DNA of 33,286 bases from Lachnospiraceae bacterium (GCA_017455435.1 JAFTAU010000049.1:1-33286); one strand, 5' to 3'. Numbered from the stretch's first letter, positions 1 through 11,163 are shown. Notes: generated from the sequence alone by a model not told the origin. A program made the numbers and translations.

Positions 1-46
1 TCGCTATGGCTCGGTCTCGCTAAGTGCCGGCCTCGCATGAGTTTCC

Positions 47-112
47 GCCTGTTATATATTTAACCTCACTGATTTCATATTATAGAAGTAGCTTGCAAGC
101 ATTGTAACAGGC
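47..112 (+). promoter_or_regulatory. Possible structured leader upstream of nfnA
   Basis: The 176 bases before nfnA hold an inverted repeat, GCCTGTTA at 47-54 and TAACAGGC at 105-112, that encloses a 10-nt palindrome (GCTTGCAAGC, 91-100) and a TATTAT at 78-83 that could be a -10 box. No convincing -35 box lies at the right distance and no riboswitch family is recognisable. The first 46 bases may be the end of an upstream gene, but no frame is identifiable. Confidence 0.25.
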
Positions 113-176
113 AGTATACAAAAACGGCTCTGCTTTTTACTCCGAGAGCATCCGCTAAAAAACAAGGAGGAACAGC

Positions 177-1019
177 ATGTTTGAAATTCTCGAAAGAAAA
201 GAACTGAATCCCACGGTCACATGGATAAACATCAAAGCCCCGTACGTTGCCCGCAAGGCCGAGCCCGGACAGTTTATCATTCTCCGCGTGGACGAAGACG
301 GCGAGAGAGTGCCCTTTACCATTGCGGAGTATGACCGCGAGGCGGGCACCGTCGGAATTATTTTTCAGATAGTGGGAGCCAGCACCGAAAAGCTCAACCA
401 CAAAATGGTGGGCGACAGCCTTGCCGATGTGGTGGGACCGCTCGGTCAGCCCTCAGAGCTCGAAGGGCTCAAAAAAGTTGCCGTGGTCGGCGGCGGCGTA
501 GGTTGCGCGATTGCCTATCCCATCGCGAAAAAACTTCATGAGCTGGGTGCGGAGGTCCACTCCGTAGTCGGCTTCAGAAACAAGGACCTCGTGATTCTCG
601 AAGACGAATTCAAAGCGGTTTCGGACACCGTGGTCATGATGACAGATGATGGCTCTTACGGAAAGCATGGTCTCGTCACCAATGGACTCGAAGAGTTGAT
701 TCTGGCAGGAAACGAGTACGATGAAGTCATCGTTATCGGCCCTGTTATCATGATGAAGTTCGTCTGCGGCGTCACCAAAAAATACGGCATAAAGACCATC
801 ATTTCCATGAACCCCATCATGATTGACGGAACAGGAATGTGCGGCGGCTGCCGTTTGACAGTCGGCGGCGAGACAAAATTCGCCTGCGTCGACGGCCCCG
901 ATTTTGACGGCCATCAGGTGGATTTCGACGAGGCTATGAGCCGCGGAAGCATTTATCACGATTTTGAACGTCACGCCTACGAAGAGGCCTGTAATCTTTT
1001 CAAAAAGGAGGTCAGGTAA
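177..1019 (+). CDS. nfnA: NADH-dependent ferredoxin:NADP+ oxidoreductase, small subunit (NfnA-like)
   Basis: This 280-residue protein resembles the sulfide/dihydroorotate dehydrogenase-like FAD/NAD-binding family, which includes the Nfn small subunit. An N-terminal FAD-binding barrel (about 1-95) is followed by a nucleotide-binding domain with VVGGGVGCAIAYP (about 103-115). The C-terminal part carries D217, C222, C225 and C237, matching the Asp plus three Cys that ligate a [2Fe-2S] cluster in characterised NfnA. In the known complex this subunit takes electrons from NADH while the large subunit handles NADPH and ferredoxin in flavin-based electron bifurcation. The start is fixed by AAGGAGG a few bases upstream. 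The stop is two bases before nfnB, whose ribosome site lies inside this gene's 3' end, so the two are translationally linked. Identification as Nfn rather than another family member rests on the pairing with the next gene. Confidence 0.88.
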   Translation: MFEILERKELNPTVTWINIKAPYVARKAEPGQFIILRVDEDGERVPFTIAEYDREAGTVGIIFQIVGASTEKLNHKMVGDSLADVVGPLGQPSELEGLKKVAVVGGGVGCAIAYPIAKKLHELGAEVHSVVGFRNKDLVILEDEFKAVSDTVVMMTDDGSYGKHGLVTNGLEELILAGNEYDEVIVIGPVIMMKFVCGVTKKYGIKTIISMNPIMIDGTGMCGGCRLTVGGETKFACVDGPDFDGHQVDFDEAMSRGSIYHDFERHAYEEACNLFKKEVR

Positions 1020-1021
1020 TC

Positions 1022-2434
1022 ATGCCGAATATGCAGATGGAAAAAACCCCGATGCCTGAACAGGCGCCGGATGTCAGAAATAAGAATTTCAAAGAAGTTG
1101 CTCTCGGATATACCGCGGAGCAGGCCGTAAATGAAGCTGCCCGCTGCCTGAACTGCAAAACCCGTCCCTGCGTTGGCGGCTGCCCTGTCAATATCAAAAT
1201 CCCGGATTTTATAGCCGAGGTCGCAAAGGGCAATTTTGAAGAAGCCTACAGGATTATCAATCAGGACAGCTCATTGCCCGCAGTCTGCGGACGCGTCTGC
1301 CCTCAGGAAAGTCAGTGCGAAAAATCCTGCGTGCGCGGGATAAAGGGCGAGCCGGTAGCTATCGGACGTCTTGAGAGATTCGTGGCGGATTATCACAACG
1401 CGAATTATACCGGTCAGCCGGAAAAACCCGTTTCAAACGGACACAAGGTGGCCGTCATCGGTGCCGGCCCCTCGGGACTTACCTGCGCTGGAGATCTGGC
1501 AAAGGCCGGATACGAAGTGACCGTGTTTGAGGCTCTTCATCTCGCCGGCGGCGTGCTGGTTTACGGCATTCCCGAATTCCGTCTTCCCAAGAGCATTGTC
1601 GCGAAAGAAGTCGAGACGCTGAAGGCTCTCGGCGTAAAGGTGATTACCGATGTTGTGGTCGGCAGATCCATTACCATAGATGAGCTCATGGAGGACGAGG
1701 GCTTTGAGGCTGTATTCATTGGCTCGGGCGCCGGACTGCCTTCCTTTATGAAGATTCCCGGAGAGTCGCTCAAGGGCGTTTATTCCGCAAACGAATTCCT
1801 CACCCGCGTCAATCTCATGAAAGCCTACAAAGACGGCTCCGACACGCCTATCATGCACGGAAAACGCGTGGCCGTGGTCGGCGGCGGAAACGTTGCCATG
1901 GATGCGGCCCGCAGCGCAAAGCGTCTCGGCGCGGAAGAGGTCTATATTGTCTACCGCCGCAGCGAGGCGGAGCTTCCCGCCCGTGCTGAGGAAGTCCACC
2001 ACGCAAAGGAAGAGGGCATTATCTTTAAGATTCTTACCGCCCCTACCGAAATACTCGGCACCAGCGGACTGGAAGATCGCATGGCTAATGGATTTGTCTG
2101 CGGAATGAAGTGCGTCAGGATGGAACTGGGAGAACCCGATGCTTCCGGACGCCGCCGTCCCCAGGTCATAGAGGGCTCCGATTTTGAGATGGATGTGGAT
2201 GTGGTCATTATGGCCATCGGTACCTCGCCGAACCCGCTCATCCGCTCCACCACAAAGGGCCTCGAAACCAACAAGCACGGCTGCATAGTCACAAACGGCG
2301 AGGAAGGACTCACCAGCCGTGAGGGCATCTACGCCGGCGGCGACGCCGTCACAGGCGCTGCAACCGTCATTCTCGCCATGGGTGCCGGCAAACAGGCCGC
2401 CGCAGCAATAGATAAATACATTCAGGCGAAGTAA
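1022..2434 (+). CDS. nfnB: NADPH-dependent ferredoxin/glutamate-synthase-like oxidoreductase, large subunit (NfnB-like)
   Basis: The 470-residue protein belongs to the GltD/NfnB flavoprotein family. Two Cys clusters near the N-terminus (C42, C45, C50, C54 and C89, C93, C99, C103) are those expected for two [4Fe-4S] centres. An FAD Rossmann motif, VIGAGPSG, lies at about 145-152, a second nucleotide-binding motif, VVGGGNVAMDAA, lies around 282-295, and a C-terminal GGDAVTGAATVILAMGAGK segment closes the FAD site. The length matches characterised NfnB (about 465). Databases often call this family 'glutamate synthase small chain', but no GltB large subunit is adjacent; the NfnA-like partner directly upstream makes the bifurcating transhydrogenase the better reading. 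The AAGGAGG at 1003-1010 serves its ATG. A strong terminator follows at 2455-2490, so nfnAB is a closed two-gene unit. Confidence 0.9.
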   Translation: MPNMQMEKTPMPEQAPDVRNKNFKEVALGYTAEQAVNEAARCLNCKTRPCVGGCPVNIKIPDFIAEVAKGNFEEAYRIINQDSSLPAVCGRVCPQESQCEKSCVRGIKGEPVAIGRLERFVADYHNANYTGQPEKPVSNGHKVAVIGAGPSGLTCAGDLAKAGYEVTVFEALHLAGGVLVYGIPEFRLPKSIVAKEVETLKALGVKVITDVVVGRSITIDELMEDEGFEAVFIGSGAGLPSFMKIPGESLKGVYSANEFLTRVNLMKAYKDGSDTPIMHGKRVAVVGGGNVAMDAARSAKRLGAEEVYIVYRRSEAELPARAEEVHHAKEEGIIFKILTAPTEILGTSGLEDRMANGFVCGMKCVRMELGEPDASGRRRPQVIEGSDFEMDVDVVIMAIGTSPNPLIRSTTKGLETNKHGCIVTNGEEGLTSREGIYAGGDAVTGAATVILAMGAGKQAAAAIDKYIQAK

Positions 2435-2454
2435 GCTGTATAGCATCAATACTA

Positions 2455-2490
2455 AAAGAGGTAGAGCCAGGCGACTCTGTCTCTTTTTTT
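2455..2490 (+). terminator. Rho-independent terminator after nfnB
   Basis: The 12-bp stem 2455-2466 / 2475-2486 includes two G-T wobble pairs. It has an 8-nt loop and continues into an uninterrupted T run to 2490. It begins about 20 bases after the nfnB stop and separates nfnAB from the heat-shock operon. Confidence 0.88.
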
Positions 2491-2608
2491 CAAGGTGATT
2501 TTTCCACCGCCTTCGCCAACCGGAGAAAACCGCCCTGCGGGCTGTCGAGGCTTATTTCTAAACAAAATATTAAAACCGGAAAAATGCTATAAATTCGTGT
2601 TTTTTCGG

Positions 2609-2637
2609 TTGACTTTTTATAGGGGCGAATGTATTAT
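2609..2637 (+). promoter_or_regulatory. SigA-type promoter of the hrcA operon
   Basis: TTGACT (2609-2614) and TATTAT (2632-2637) are separated by exactly 17 bases. The expected start of transcription (about 2644) falls just before the CIRCE operator, so HrcA bound there would block initiation or clearance. Confidence 0.85.
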
Positions 2638-2648
2638 GTACACAGATG

Positions 2649-2675
2649 TTAGCACTCTGTATATTTGAGTGCTAA
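2649..2675 (+). promoter_or_regulatory. CIRCE operator (HrcA binding site)
   Basis: TTAGCACTC (2649-2657), a 9-nt spacer and GAGTGCTAA (2667-2675) match the CIRCE consensus without a mismatch. It lies immediately downstream of the promoter and before hrcA, so hrcA-grpE-dnaK-dnaJ should be autoregulated by HrcA. No groESL is in the window. Confidence 0.97.
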
Positions 2676-2698
2676 CAAATTTGCGGGAGGAAATGATA

Positions 2699-3742
2699 AT
2701 GGAGCTGGATAGCAGAAAAAAAGCCATTCTTTACGCTATCATCCGTAATTATCAGGAGAGCGGAGAGCCGGTGGGCTCACGCACCATTTCAAAGCTGTCC
2801 GAGCTGTCCGTTTCACCGGCCACCATCCGAAACGAGATGGCGGATCTGGAGGAAATGGGACTTATCATTCAGCCGCACACCTCGGCCGGACGCATTCCCA
2901 CGGACAAGGGCTACAGGCTGTACGTTGACGAGCTCATGAAAGAAGAGCGTCACCTTCCGTCCGCCCCGTCGGAGGACATGCTCCTGCGCCGCGTGGACAG
3001 GGTGGAAGAGCTCCTGATGCAGATGGCAAAGCTTCTCGCAGCCAATACCAGGTATGCCACGATGATTACCGGCCCGTCATACTCGGGCACAAAGCTTAAA
3101 TACATCCAGCTTTCGCCCATGGACGCCGGAAAACTCCTCGCCGTAATAGTCCTGGACGGAAACATAATCAAAAACAACGTCTTTGACATAGGCGAAAACC
3201 TTTCGGATGAGGAAATACTGAAGCTCAATCTTCTTCTGAACAACAACCTGAACGGGCTTTGCCTGGAGGAGATTAATCTCGGCATCATCAGCCGCATAAA
3301 AGAACAGTCCGGCGCTCATGAGGACATCGTTTCAAAGGTTCTGGACGCCGTCGCGGACGCGATAGGCACCGAGGAAAAACCTCATGTTTACACCAGCGGC
3401 GCCAGAAATATTTTCCGCTATCCGGAGCTGTCCGGCGGAGATACGGCCAGCGAGATTATCAGCACCCTGGAGGAAAAGGAAGACCTGTCAGTAGTCTTGT
3501 CCGGCCCTCCCGGACTGACGGACAAGCACGACATTCAGGTATATATCGGAGACGAGGTCCCGGTAGAGTCCATGAAAGACTGCAGCGTGGTCACCGCTAC
3601 CTATGAACTGGAAAACGGCGTTCAGGGAAAGATAGGCATTATCGGACCGAAACGCATGGACTACGAAAAAGTTGTCGCCACAATAAAGGACACGATGAAC
3701 CAGCTTGATACAATATTTAAAAAACAGGACGGAGAACAGTAA
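2699..3742 (+). CDS. hrcA: Heat-inducible transcription repressor HrcA
   Basis: HrcA is the dimeric repressor that binds CIRCE and is released when misfolded protein competes for GroEL. The protein starts with the family's winged-helix region (DSRKKAILYAIIRNYQES, then EPVGSRTISK and SPATIRNEMADLEEMG) and contains the TSAGRIPTDKGYRLYVD block at about 63-79. It ends with GIIGPKRMDYEKVVATI, the family's C-terminal signature. Length is 347 residues, typical for the family. I chose the ATG at 2699 because GGGAGG (2685-2690) is eight bases upstream. A GTG at 2669 would place the start inside CIRCE, and the ATG at 2693 is only two bases from the ribosome site. The stop codon abuts the grpE start. 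First gene of the heat-shock operon. Confidence 0.96.
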   Translation: MELDSRKKAILYAIIRNYQESGEPVGSRTISKLSELSVSPATIRNEMADLEEMGLIIQPHTSAGRIPTDKGYRLYVDELMKEERHLPSAPSEDMLLRRVDRVEELLMQMAKLLAANTRYATMITGPSYSGTKLKYIQLSPMDAGKLLAVIVLDGNIIKNNVFDIGENLSDEEILKLNLLLNNNLNGLCLEEINLGIISRIKEQSGAHEDIVSKVLDAVADAIGTEEKPHVYTSGARNIFRYPELSGGDTASEIISTLEEKEDLSVVLSGPPGLTDKHDIQVYIGDEVPVESMKDCSVVTATYELENGVQGKIGIIGPKRMDYEKVVATIKDTMNQLDTIFKKQDGEQ

Positions 3743-4306
3743 ATGAGTAAAAAGAACAAAAAAGAGCCGGAGAAAAAGCCGCAGGACGCCGCCGTAAACA
3801 GCGAGGCGGAGCAGGCTGAGGAGCAGGCGGCTGAACAGCCCGACGCAGAGGATACCGAAAAAAAGCCGGATCCCCTTCAGGCACAGATAGAAGAGCTTGA
3901 TGACAGATTAAAGCGCACCATGGCGGAGTTTGACAACTACCGCAAGCGCACCGAAAAAGAAAAAGCGAGCCGCTTTGAAATGGGACAGCGCAGTGTGGTC
4001 GAAAAGCTTCTTCCGATAGCGGACATCTTCGAAAAGGGTCTTGGCTCTCTTGATGAAGAGGCACTCTCCCAGCCATTCGCTCAGGGCATGGAGCAGACGC
4101 ACAGGCAGCTCGCGGATATGCTTTCGTCGCTCGGCGTCGCCCCCATAGAGGCCGTCGGAACGCCCTTTAATCCGGACTTTCACAATGCGGTCATGCATGT
4201 GGAGGACGGAGAGCAGCCGGACAACACCGTCATCGAAGAATTCCAGAAGGGCTATACGATGAACGGCACTGTTATCAGATACAGCATGGTAAAAGTAGCA
4301 AATTAA
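3743..4306 (+). CDS. grpE: Nucleotide exchange factor GrpE
   Basis: GrpE is the DnaK co-chaperone that releases ADP and acts as a thermosensor. The 187-residue protein has a highly charged Glu/Lys/Ala-rich N-terminal tail (about 1-45), a long helix for the dimer coiled coil (about 48-95, including AEFDNYRKRTEKEK), and the C-terminal beta domain with FNPDFHNAVMHVEDG and VIEEFQKGYTMNGTVIRYSMV, the classic GrpE signature. Its ATG directly follows the hrcA stop and uses GGAG within hrcA, implying coupled translation. dnaK follows after 32 bases. Confidence 0.96.
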   Translation: MSKKNKKEPEKKPQDAAVNSEAEQAEEQAAEQPDAEDTEKKPDPLQAQIEELDDRLKRTMAEFDNYRKRTEKEKASRFEMGQRSVVEKLLPIADIFEKGLGSLDEEALSQPFAQGMEQTHRQLADMLSSLGVAPIEAVGTPFNPDFHNAVMHVEDGEQPDNTVIEEFQKGYTMNGTVIRYSMVKVAN

Positions 4307-4320
4307 TACAATCAACATAG

Positions 4321-6201
<1,881 letters not shown>

Positions 6202-6233
6202 ACGTTTTTCTTACAATCAATTATTACGTGCGC

Positions 6234-6256
6234 GGGCGACCTTTTTCGGGCCGCCC
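6234..6256 (+). other. Hairpin between dnaK and dnaJ
   Basis: GGGCG (6234-6238) and CGCCC (6252-6256) form a GC stem, extendable inward by two CC/GG pairs past a mismatch. No T run follows, so it is not a standard terminator. It could act as an mRNA-processing or stability element that lowers dnaJ relative to dnaK, which is speculation. Confidence 0.4.
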
Positions 6257-6307
6257 GACGGTGCGTTAAAAAAAGCTTTTCAATACTATGTATAAGAGGA
6301 CACGAAT

Positions 6308-7450
6308 ATGGCTGAGAAAAGAGACTATTACGAGGTACTCGGAGTAGGAAGGGACGCTGACGAAGCGGCTCTGAAAAAAGCATACAGAAATCTCGCAAAA
6401 AAATATCATCCCGACACCCATCCGGACGACAAGGAAGCCGAGGCAAAATTCAAAGAGGCTTCCGAGGCCTATGCCGTGCTTTCGGACGCTGAAAAACGCA
6501 GGCAGTACGATCAGTTCGGTCATGCCGCTTTTGAAAACGGCGGAGCGGGAGCCGGAGGCGGATTTGATTTTTCCGGATTTGATTTTGGAGGGTTCGGCGA
6601 TATTTTTGGTGATTTATTCGGCGGCTTCGGAGGGCGCAGATCTTCCGGCAGACCTAATCAGCCTATGCAGGGAGCGAATCTTCGCACCTCAATCAGACTT
6701 ACCTTTGAAGAAGCTGTGTTTGGCTGCGAAAAAGAGATTCGCATAAACACCCGGGACGAGTGCGAGCACTGCCGCGGTACCGGTGCAAAGGAAGGTACAA
6801 AGCCCGAAAAATGTACTGCCTGCGGAGGCAGCGGGCAGGTTGTCTCTCAGCAGCAGTCTATTCTCGGCATGATGCGCAGCGTCAGGGACTGCCCCACCTG
6901 CCGCGGCAAAGGCACTGTTATAAAAGAAAAATGCCAGTACTGCCACGGCACGGGCTATACTTCATCCTCAAAACTGATAAAGGTCTCGGTTCCTGCGGGT
7001 ATCGACGACGGGCAGAGCATCCGTATCCGTGAAAAGGGCGAGCCCGGCATAAACGGCGGCCCCAGAGGAGACCTCCTTGTCGAAGCCGTAGTGTCCGGCA
7101 GCAGATTTTTCTCCAGGGAGGGAACGAATATCTTTTCGACATGTGAAATATCCATGGCGCAGGCCGCTCTCGGAGACAAGATCCGCATAAAGACCGTGGA
7201 CGGAGAGGTGGAATACGACCTCGCTCCCGGAACTCAGCCCGGCAGCCGCATCAGGCTGAGGGGCAAGGGCGTTCCTTCTCTCCGTGACAAGACCCTTCGC
7301 GGAGATCATTATGTTACCTTCGCTGTAAAGATTCCGGAGAAGCTGAATGACAGGCAAAAGAGTGCTCTGCTGGCATTTGACGAGGCCATGGGCGGCACCG
7401 TGGGTTCGCCATCCGGCGAGGCCAAAGGACTTTTCGGCAGAAAAAAATAA
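6308..7450 (+). CDS. dnaJ: Chaperone protein DnaJ (Hsp40)
   Basis: DnaJ stimulates DnaK ATPase and delivers substrates. A J domain (about 5-70) contains H34-P35-D36, followed by a Gly/Phe-rich stretch (about 77-110). The zinc-binding region has four CxxCxGxG repeats, CEHCRGTG (from C152), [16 protein letters not shown] and CQYCHGTG, and is followed by the C-terminal substrate-binding domains. At 380 residues this is a full-length type I DnaJ. AGAGGA seven bases before the ATG is the ribosome site. It is the last chaperone gene of the CIRCE operon; prmA follows 15 bases later. Confidence 0.97.
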   Translation: MAEKRDYYEVLGVGRDADEAALKKAYRNLAKKYHPDTHPDDKEAEAKFKEASEAYAVLSDAEKRRQYDQFGHAAFENGGAGAGGGFDFSGFDFGGFGDIFGDLFGGFGGRRSSGRPNQPMQGANLRTSIRLTFEEAVFGCEKEIRINTRDECEHCRGTGAKEGTKPEKCTACGGSGQVVSQQQSILGMMRSVRDCPTCRGKGTVIKEKCQYCHGTGYTSSSKLIKVSVPAGIDDGQSIRIREKGEPGINGGPRGDLLVEAVVSGSRFFSREGTNIFSTCEISMAQAALGDKIRIKTVDGEVEYDLAPGTQPGSRIRLRGKGVPSLRDKTLRGDHYVTFAVKIPEKLNDRQKSALLAFDEAMGGTVGSPSGEAKGLFGRKK

Positions 7451-7465
7451 ACGAGGTTTTGACAA

Positions 7466-8434
7466 ATGGTCTGGAAAAAATTTACCATAGATACTACACC
7501 GGAGGCGGTTGACTTTATCAGTCAGGCACTTTCGGAATGCGGAGTCGAGGGCATAGAGATAGAGGACGGCATACCGCTTACCGAGGAGGAACTCGGCGAA
7601 ATGTTTGCGGACGTTGTACCGGATTTTCCGGAGGGCGACGGCAGTGCAAAGGTTCATTTTTATCTGGACGGAGATCTGACGGATACGGCGCTTGCAAAGT
7701 TCCTTTCCAATATCAGCGATGCGCTGGAGACTGTCCGCGTGATTACCGACGCCGGCTCTCTCGAGATTACCGCCGGCGAAACCGATGACGCTGACTGGCT
7801 GAACAACTGGAAACAGTACTTCCATCCGTTTGCAATCGATGATGTGATAATAAAACCCACATGGGAAGACCTTCCGAATGACTGCGGAGACAAGCTCCTG
7901 ATTTCCATCGATCCGGGAGCCGCCTTCGGGACGGGATCGCACGAGACCACAAAGCTCTGCATCAGGGCTATCAGAAAGTATTTAAAAGCCGGAGACAGAG
8001 TTCTCGACATCGGAACCGGCAGCGGCATTTTATCTATCGTTGCCCTAAAGTCCGGCGCGTCTTTTGCTCTCGGAACGGATCTGGATCCGTGTGCGGTTAC
8101 GGCCGCACATGAAAACGCCGCAGTCAACGGCCTTTCAGATGATGGTTTTGAAATAGTCGCCGGAAATATCATCGATGATCCGGAGATAAAGCGCCGCGTC
8201 GGCGACGGTTATGACATGGCGGTCGCAAATATTCTGGCTCCCGCGATAATACTGCTTCAAAAGGAGATTCCGCCTCATCTAAAAGGTGGCGCGATATTTA
8301 TAGTTAGTGGTATAATAGATACAAAAGAAAACGAAGTAAAACAGGCCTTTGCCGAAAATCCGGCATGGGAATTTGTTGACGGGGAAAAGGATGGAGAATG
8401 GGTTTCCCTGGTATACAAAAAGAGGAGAGATTAA
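7466..8434 (+). CDS. prmA: Ribosomal protein L11 methyltransferase PrmA
   Basis: PrmA trimethylates ribosomal protein L11 using S-adenosylmethionine. An N-terminal L11-recognition domain (about 1-80) is followed by a Rossmann methyltransferase domain with DPGAAFGTGSHETT (about 150-163), VLDIGTGSGILSI and the NILA motif. The length of 322 residues fits the family. The dnaJ-prmA order is a common Firmicute arrangement. A modest GAGG nine bases upstream supports the ATG. The stop codon abuts the GTG start of the next gene. Confidence 0.95.
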   Translation: MVWKKFTIDTTPEAVDFISQALSECGVEGIEIEDGIPLTEEELGEMFADVVPDFPEGDGSAKVHFYLDGDLTDTALAKFLSNISDALETVRVITDAGSLEITAGETDDADWLNNWKQYFHPFAIDDVIIKPTWEDLPNDCGDKLLISIDPGAAFGTGSHETTKLCIRAIRKYLKAGDRVLDIGTGSGILSIVALKSGASFALGTDLDPCAVTAAHENAAVNGLSDDGFEIVAGNIIDDPEIKRRVGDGYDMAVANILAPAIILLQKEIPPHLKGGAIFIVSGIIDTKENEVKQAFAENPAWEFVDGEKDGEWVSLVYKKRRD

Positions 8435-11155
8435 GTGGCACAAAAAAGAAAAACCACCAAAAACACTTCAAAAAGGCGGGCTTCCGGATCGGGGAAGCAG
8501 TCCGGATCACTTAAAAAAGAGATAGGCATACTGGTCACTGCGCTTGTATGCATATTGCTGTTTTTAGGCGTCCTTGACGTTGCCGGCAGCCTTGGCAGCG
8601 CTGTTCATACAGTTATATGCGGGCTTTTCGGCGCGATGGGATATGTGTTCCCGTTTATTCTCGGGGCTTCGGTGATTTATCTTTTACTGAAATTTGACGA
8701 ATACGGCGCTTCCGCCATTATGAAGATTCTGTGCGTTTTGTGCCTGTTCATCTGTCTTTGCGCCCTTTCAAGTCTGCTCGACAGCAGGACGGCTATGGGC
8801 AGCTATACGGCGGCCGAGTTTTACGAAAACGGAAAAACCGGCTTTAACGGCGGCCTCGTGGGCGGAGCGGTGTCATCGCTGCTGTATCCGCATATCGGGA
8901 TTATCGCCAGCTATATTATTTTTGTTTTTCTGTTGCTGATATTCTTTATCCTGATTACCGGAAAATCATTTTTTGCGATGTTCAGGGGCAAAGGAGAAAG
9001 AGTAAAAGAGCGCGTCCGCGAGGATCGTGATTACGCCAGACAAAAACGTGAGATCAAAGATCAGGAGCGCCATCTTCGCCGTGAGGAAAAGCTGGCCGAA
9101 AGGCGTGAGCAGCTCGGACGCATGGGAAAGAGAGTTCCGGATGACGCTGTCGAAGATATCGATATGAAGGCCAACTCCGTAAAAGGAGCCGGCATAAAAG
9201 CGGCCACGCAGCAGGCGGCGGCAAGCGAAGCCGAGGCTGCGGAGCAAAAAGCCAGAGAAGAAGCCAGACGCTTTGCGGAGGACAGAAAGCTTACCATTCG
9301 CAGAGACAATGAAAAGACTTCGATTGATTTTTCGTCCGGGGCGGCCGCGCCGGACGGGGACGAGGCTGCAGCTCCTGAGACTGATATTCCGGCGCCGGTA
9401 TCCGATAAAAAATCCGATTCACCTGTCGTAGATGTGGTAAACAGCTGGACAGACGCGCTTTCAAAGGATTATTACGAGGGCGGTGAGGACGTTCCGGATG
9501 AGATTATCGCTTCAGCCGATGAAGCCGATACTGTGAAGGCCAGTCAGAACACGCCTGCGGACAGCATCTGGGGTGAAAAAACCGACAGACAGAGCTCCTC
9601 CGGAGCGGTCTTTTCATCAGGCACCGCAGTCAGAAAACCGCGCCCCCGCATCAAAAAAAGTTACAGGCTTCCTCCGCTTTCTCTTTTGAACAGAGGGAAA
9701 AAGGCCGCTTTTGCCGGAAATAACGAACTAAAGGAAACAGCCGCAAAGCTTGAGCGCACACTCAGGGATTTCGGCGTGGGCGCCACTGTGGAGGACATCA
9801 GCTGCGGTCCCACCGTTACCAGATATGAATTAAAGCCGGATCAGGGAATAAAAATCAGCAGAATAGTCGCGCTTACAAATGATATAAAACTGTCACTGGC
9901 GGCGTCGGATATCAGAATTGAGGCTCCCATCCCCGGAAAATCCGCCGTGGGTATCGAAGTGCCTAATTCCGAAAACGCCACTGTCGCGCTCAGGGATATT
10001 CTCGAGAGCGACAAGTTCCAGAACGCAAAATCAAAGCTTACATTCGGTGTCGGAAAAGACATAGCCGGAGATTCCGTCGTTACAGACATTGCAAGGATGC
10101 CTCACCTTTTAATCGGCGGCGCGACAGGTTCCGGAAAATCCGTCTGCCTGAATACCATCATTATCAGTATTCTCACCAGAACCACGCCGGATGAGGTAAA
10201 GTTCATCATGATCGATCCAAAGCAGGTCGAACTGACGGTTTATCAGGGTATTCCGCACCTTCTTGTCCCTGTGGTCACTGATGCGAAAAAGGCCGCCGGT
10301 GCACTGAACTGGGGCGTTGCCGAAATGGATCAGAGATATACAAAGTTTTCCGCTCTCGGCGTAAGGGACCTTGCCTCTTACAATGAAAAAATCGTCGATC
10401 TTCAGGAGGAATACGACAGGACGGAGCATGAGCCGGACGAAGAGCGTCCCGAAAAGCTTCCGGAGCTGGTCATCATCATAGACGAAATGGCGGATCTTAT
10501 GATGGTCGCTCCTCATGAAGTGGAGGACGCCATCTGCCGCCTGGCACAGCTTGCCAGGGCCGCGGGCATTCATATCGTACTTGCCACGCAGCGCCCGTCT
10601 GTCAAGGTCGTTACGGGTCTTATCAAGACCAATATCCCTTCAAAGATAGCCCTTGCTGTCGCTTCAGGGATAGATTCCCGTATCATCATAGATATGGTCG
10701 GCGCGGAAAACCTGCTCGGAAAGGGCGATATGCTCTTTGCGCCGCAGTGGCTTCCAAAGCCTGTCAGAATCCAGGGCGCTTTCGTCAGCGACGACGAGGT
10801 TACGGCGATAGTTGATTTCTGGAAGAATCAGAAAGACGAAAGCTACGAGGCAAAGCAAAAGGCCATCGCAAAGGAAATAGCCGTAAAGGGCGTATCCGGA
10901 GCGGATCCGGTGGTTTCCGAAGACGAAAATGACGAGCTTTTTGAAGCCTGCGGCAGATTTATTATCGAAAACGACAAGGCCTCGATAGGCAATCTGCAGA
11001 GACGGTTCAAAATAGGCTTTAACAGGGCCGCAAGGATAATGGATTCGCTTTCCGACGCCGGAGTGGTGGGTCCGGACGAGGGCAAAAAGCCCAGAGAAGT
11101 CCTGATGACAATAGAAGAGTTTGAGGAATATATAAACTCTCAAAACGAAATATAA
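8435..11155 (+). CDS. ftsK: DNA translocase FtsK/SpoIIIE
   Basis: This is a membrane-anchored, ATP-driven DNA pump that clears chromosome from the closing septum. About four transmembrane segments lie in residues 28-185. A charged, partly coiled linker follows (about 190-400, rich in Arg/Lys/Glu then Ala/Asp/Ser). The RecA-like motor has Walker A ATGSGKS at about 563-569 and a Walker B-like LVIIIDEMADLMM. The C-terminal gamma winged helix (about 825-895) contains IGNLQRRFKIGFNRAARIMD, the DNA-orienting module. At 906 residues it is in the usual range. The start is GTG, directly after the prmA stop, with GAGGAGA upstream. Sequence alone does not distinguish a vegetative FtsK from sporulation SpoIIIE. 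Confidence 0.95.
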   Translation: MAQKRKTTKNTSKRRASGSGKQSGSLKKEIGILVTALVCILLFLGVLDVAGSLGSAVHTVICGLFGAMGYVFPFILGASVIYLLLKFDEYGASAIMKILCVLCLFICLCALSSLLDSRTAMGSYTAAEFYENGKTGFNGGLVGGAVSSLLYPHIGIIASYIIFVFLLLIFFILITGKSFFAMFRGKGERVKERVREDRDYARQKREIKDQERHLRREEKLAERREQLGRMGKRVPDDAVEDIDMKANSVKGAGIKAATQQAAASEAEAAEQKAREEARRFAEDRKLTIRRDNEKTSIDFSSGAAAPDGDEAAAPETDIPAPVSDKKSDSPVVDVVNSWTDALSKDYYEGGEDVPDEIIASADEADTVKASQNTPADSIWGEKTDRQSSSGAVFSSGTAVRKPRPRIKKSYRLPPLSLLNRGKKAAFAGNNELKETAAKLERTLRDFGVGATVEDISCGPTVTRYELKPDQGIKISRIVALTNDIKLSLAASDIRIEAPIPGKSAVGIEVPNSENATVALRDILESDKFQNAKSKLTFGVGKDIAGDSVVTDIARMPHLLIGGATGSGKSVCLNTIIISILTRTTPDEVKFIMIDPKQVELTVYQGIPHLLVPVVTDAKKAAGALNWGVAEMDQRYTKFSALGVRDLASYNEKIVDLQEEYDRTEHEPDEERPEKLPELVIIIDEMADLMMVAPHEVEDAICRLAQLARAAGIHIVLATQRPSVKVVTGLIKTNIPSKIALAVASGIDSRIIIDMVGAENLLGKGDMLFAPQWLPKPVRIQGAFVSDDEVTAIVDFWKNQKDESYEAKQKAIAKEIAVKGVSGADPVVSEDENDELFEACGRFIIENDKASIGNLQRRFKIGFNRAARIMDSLSDAGVVGPDEGKKPREVLMTIEEFEEYINSQNEI

Positions 11156-11163
11156 TCATCTCG

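Noticed and set aside
1..46. 3' end of an upstream gene
   Set aside because: Frames stop at about 20, 40 and 63, but the stretch is too short to recognise or support a gene.
1433..2449. 338-codon minus-strand open frame inside nfnB
   Set aside because: Antisense shadow with no motif or credible ribosome site.
2669..2698. Longer HrcA starting at a GTG inside CIRCE
   Set aside because: The start overlaps the operator and lies too close to the transcription start. GGGAGG at 2685-2690 fits the ATG at 2699.
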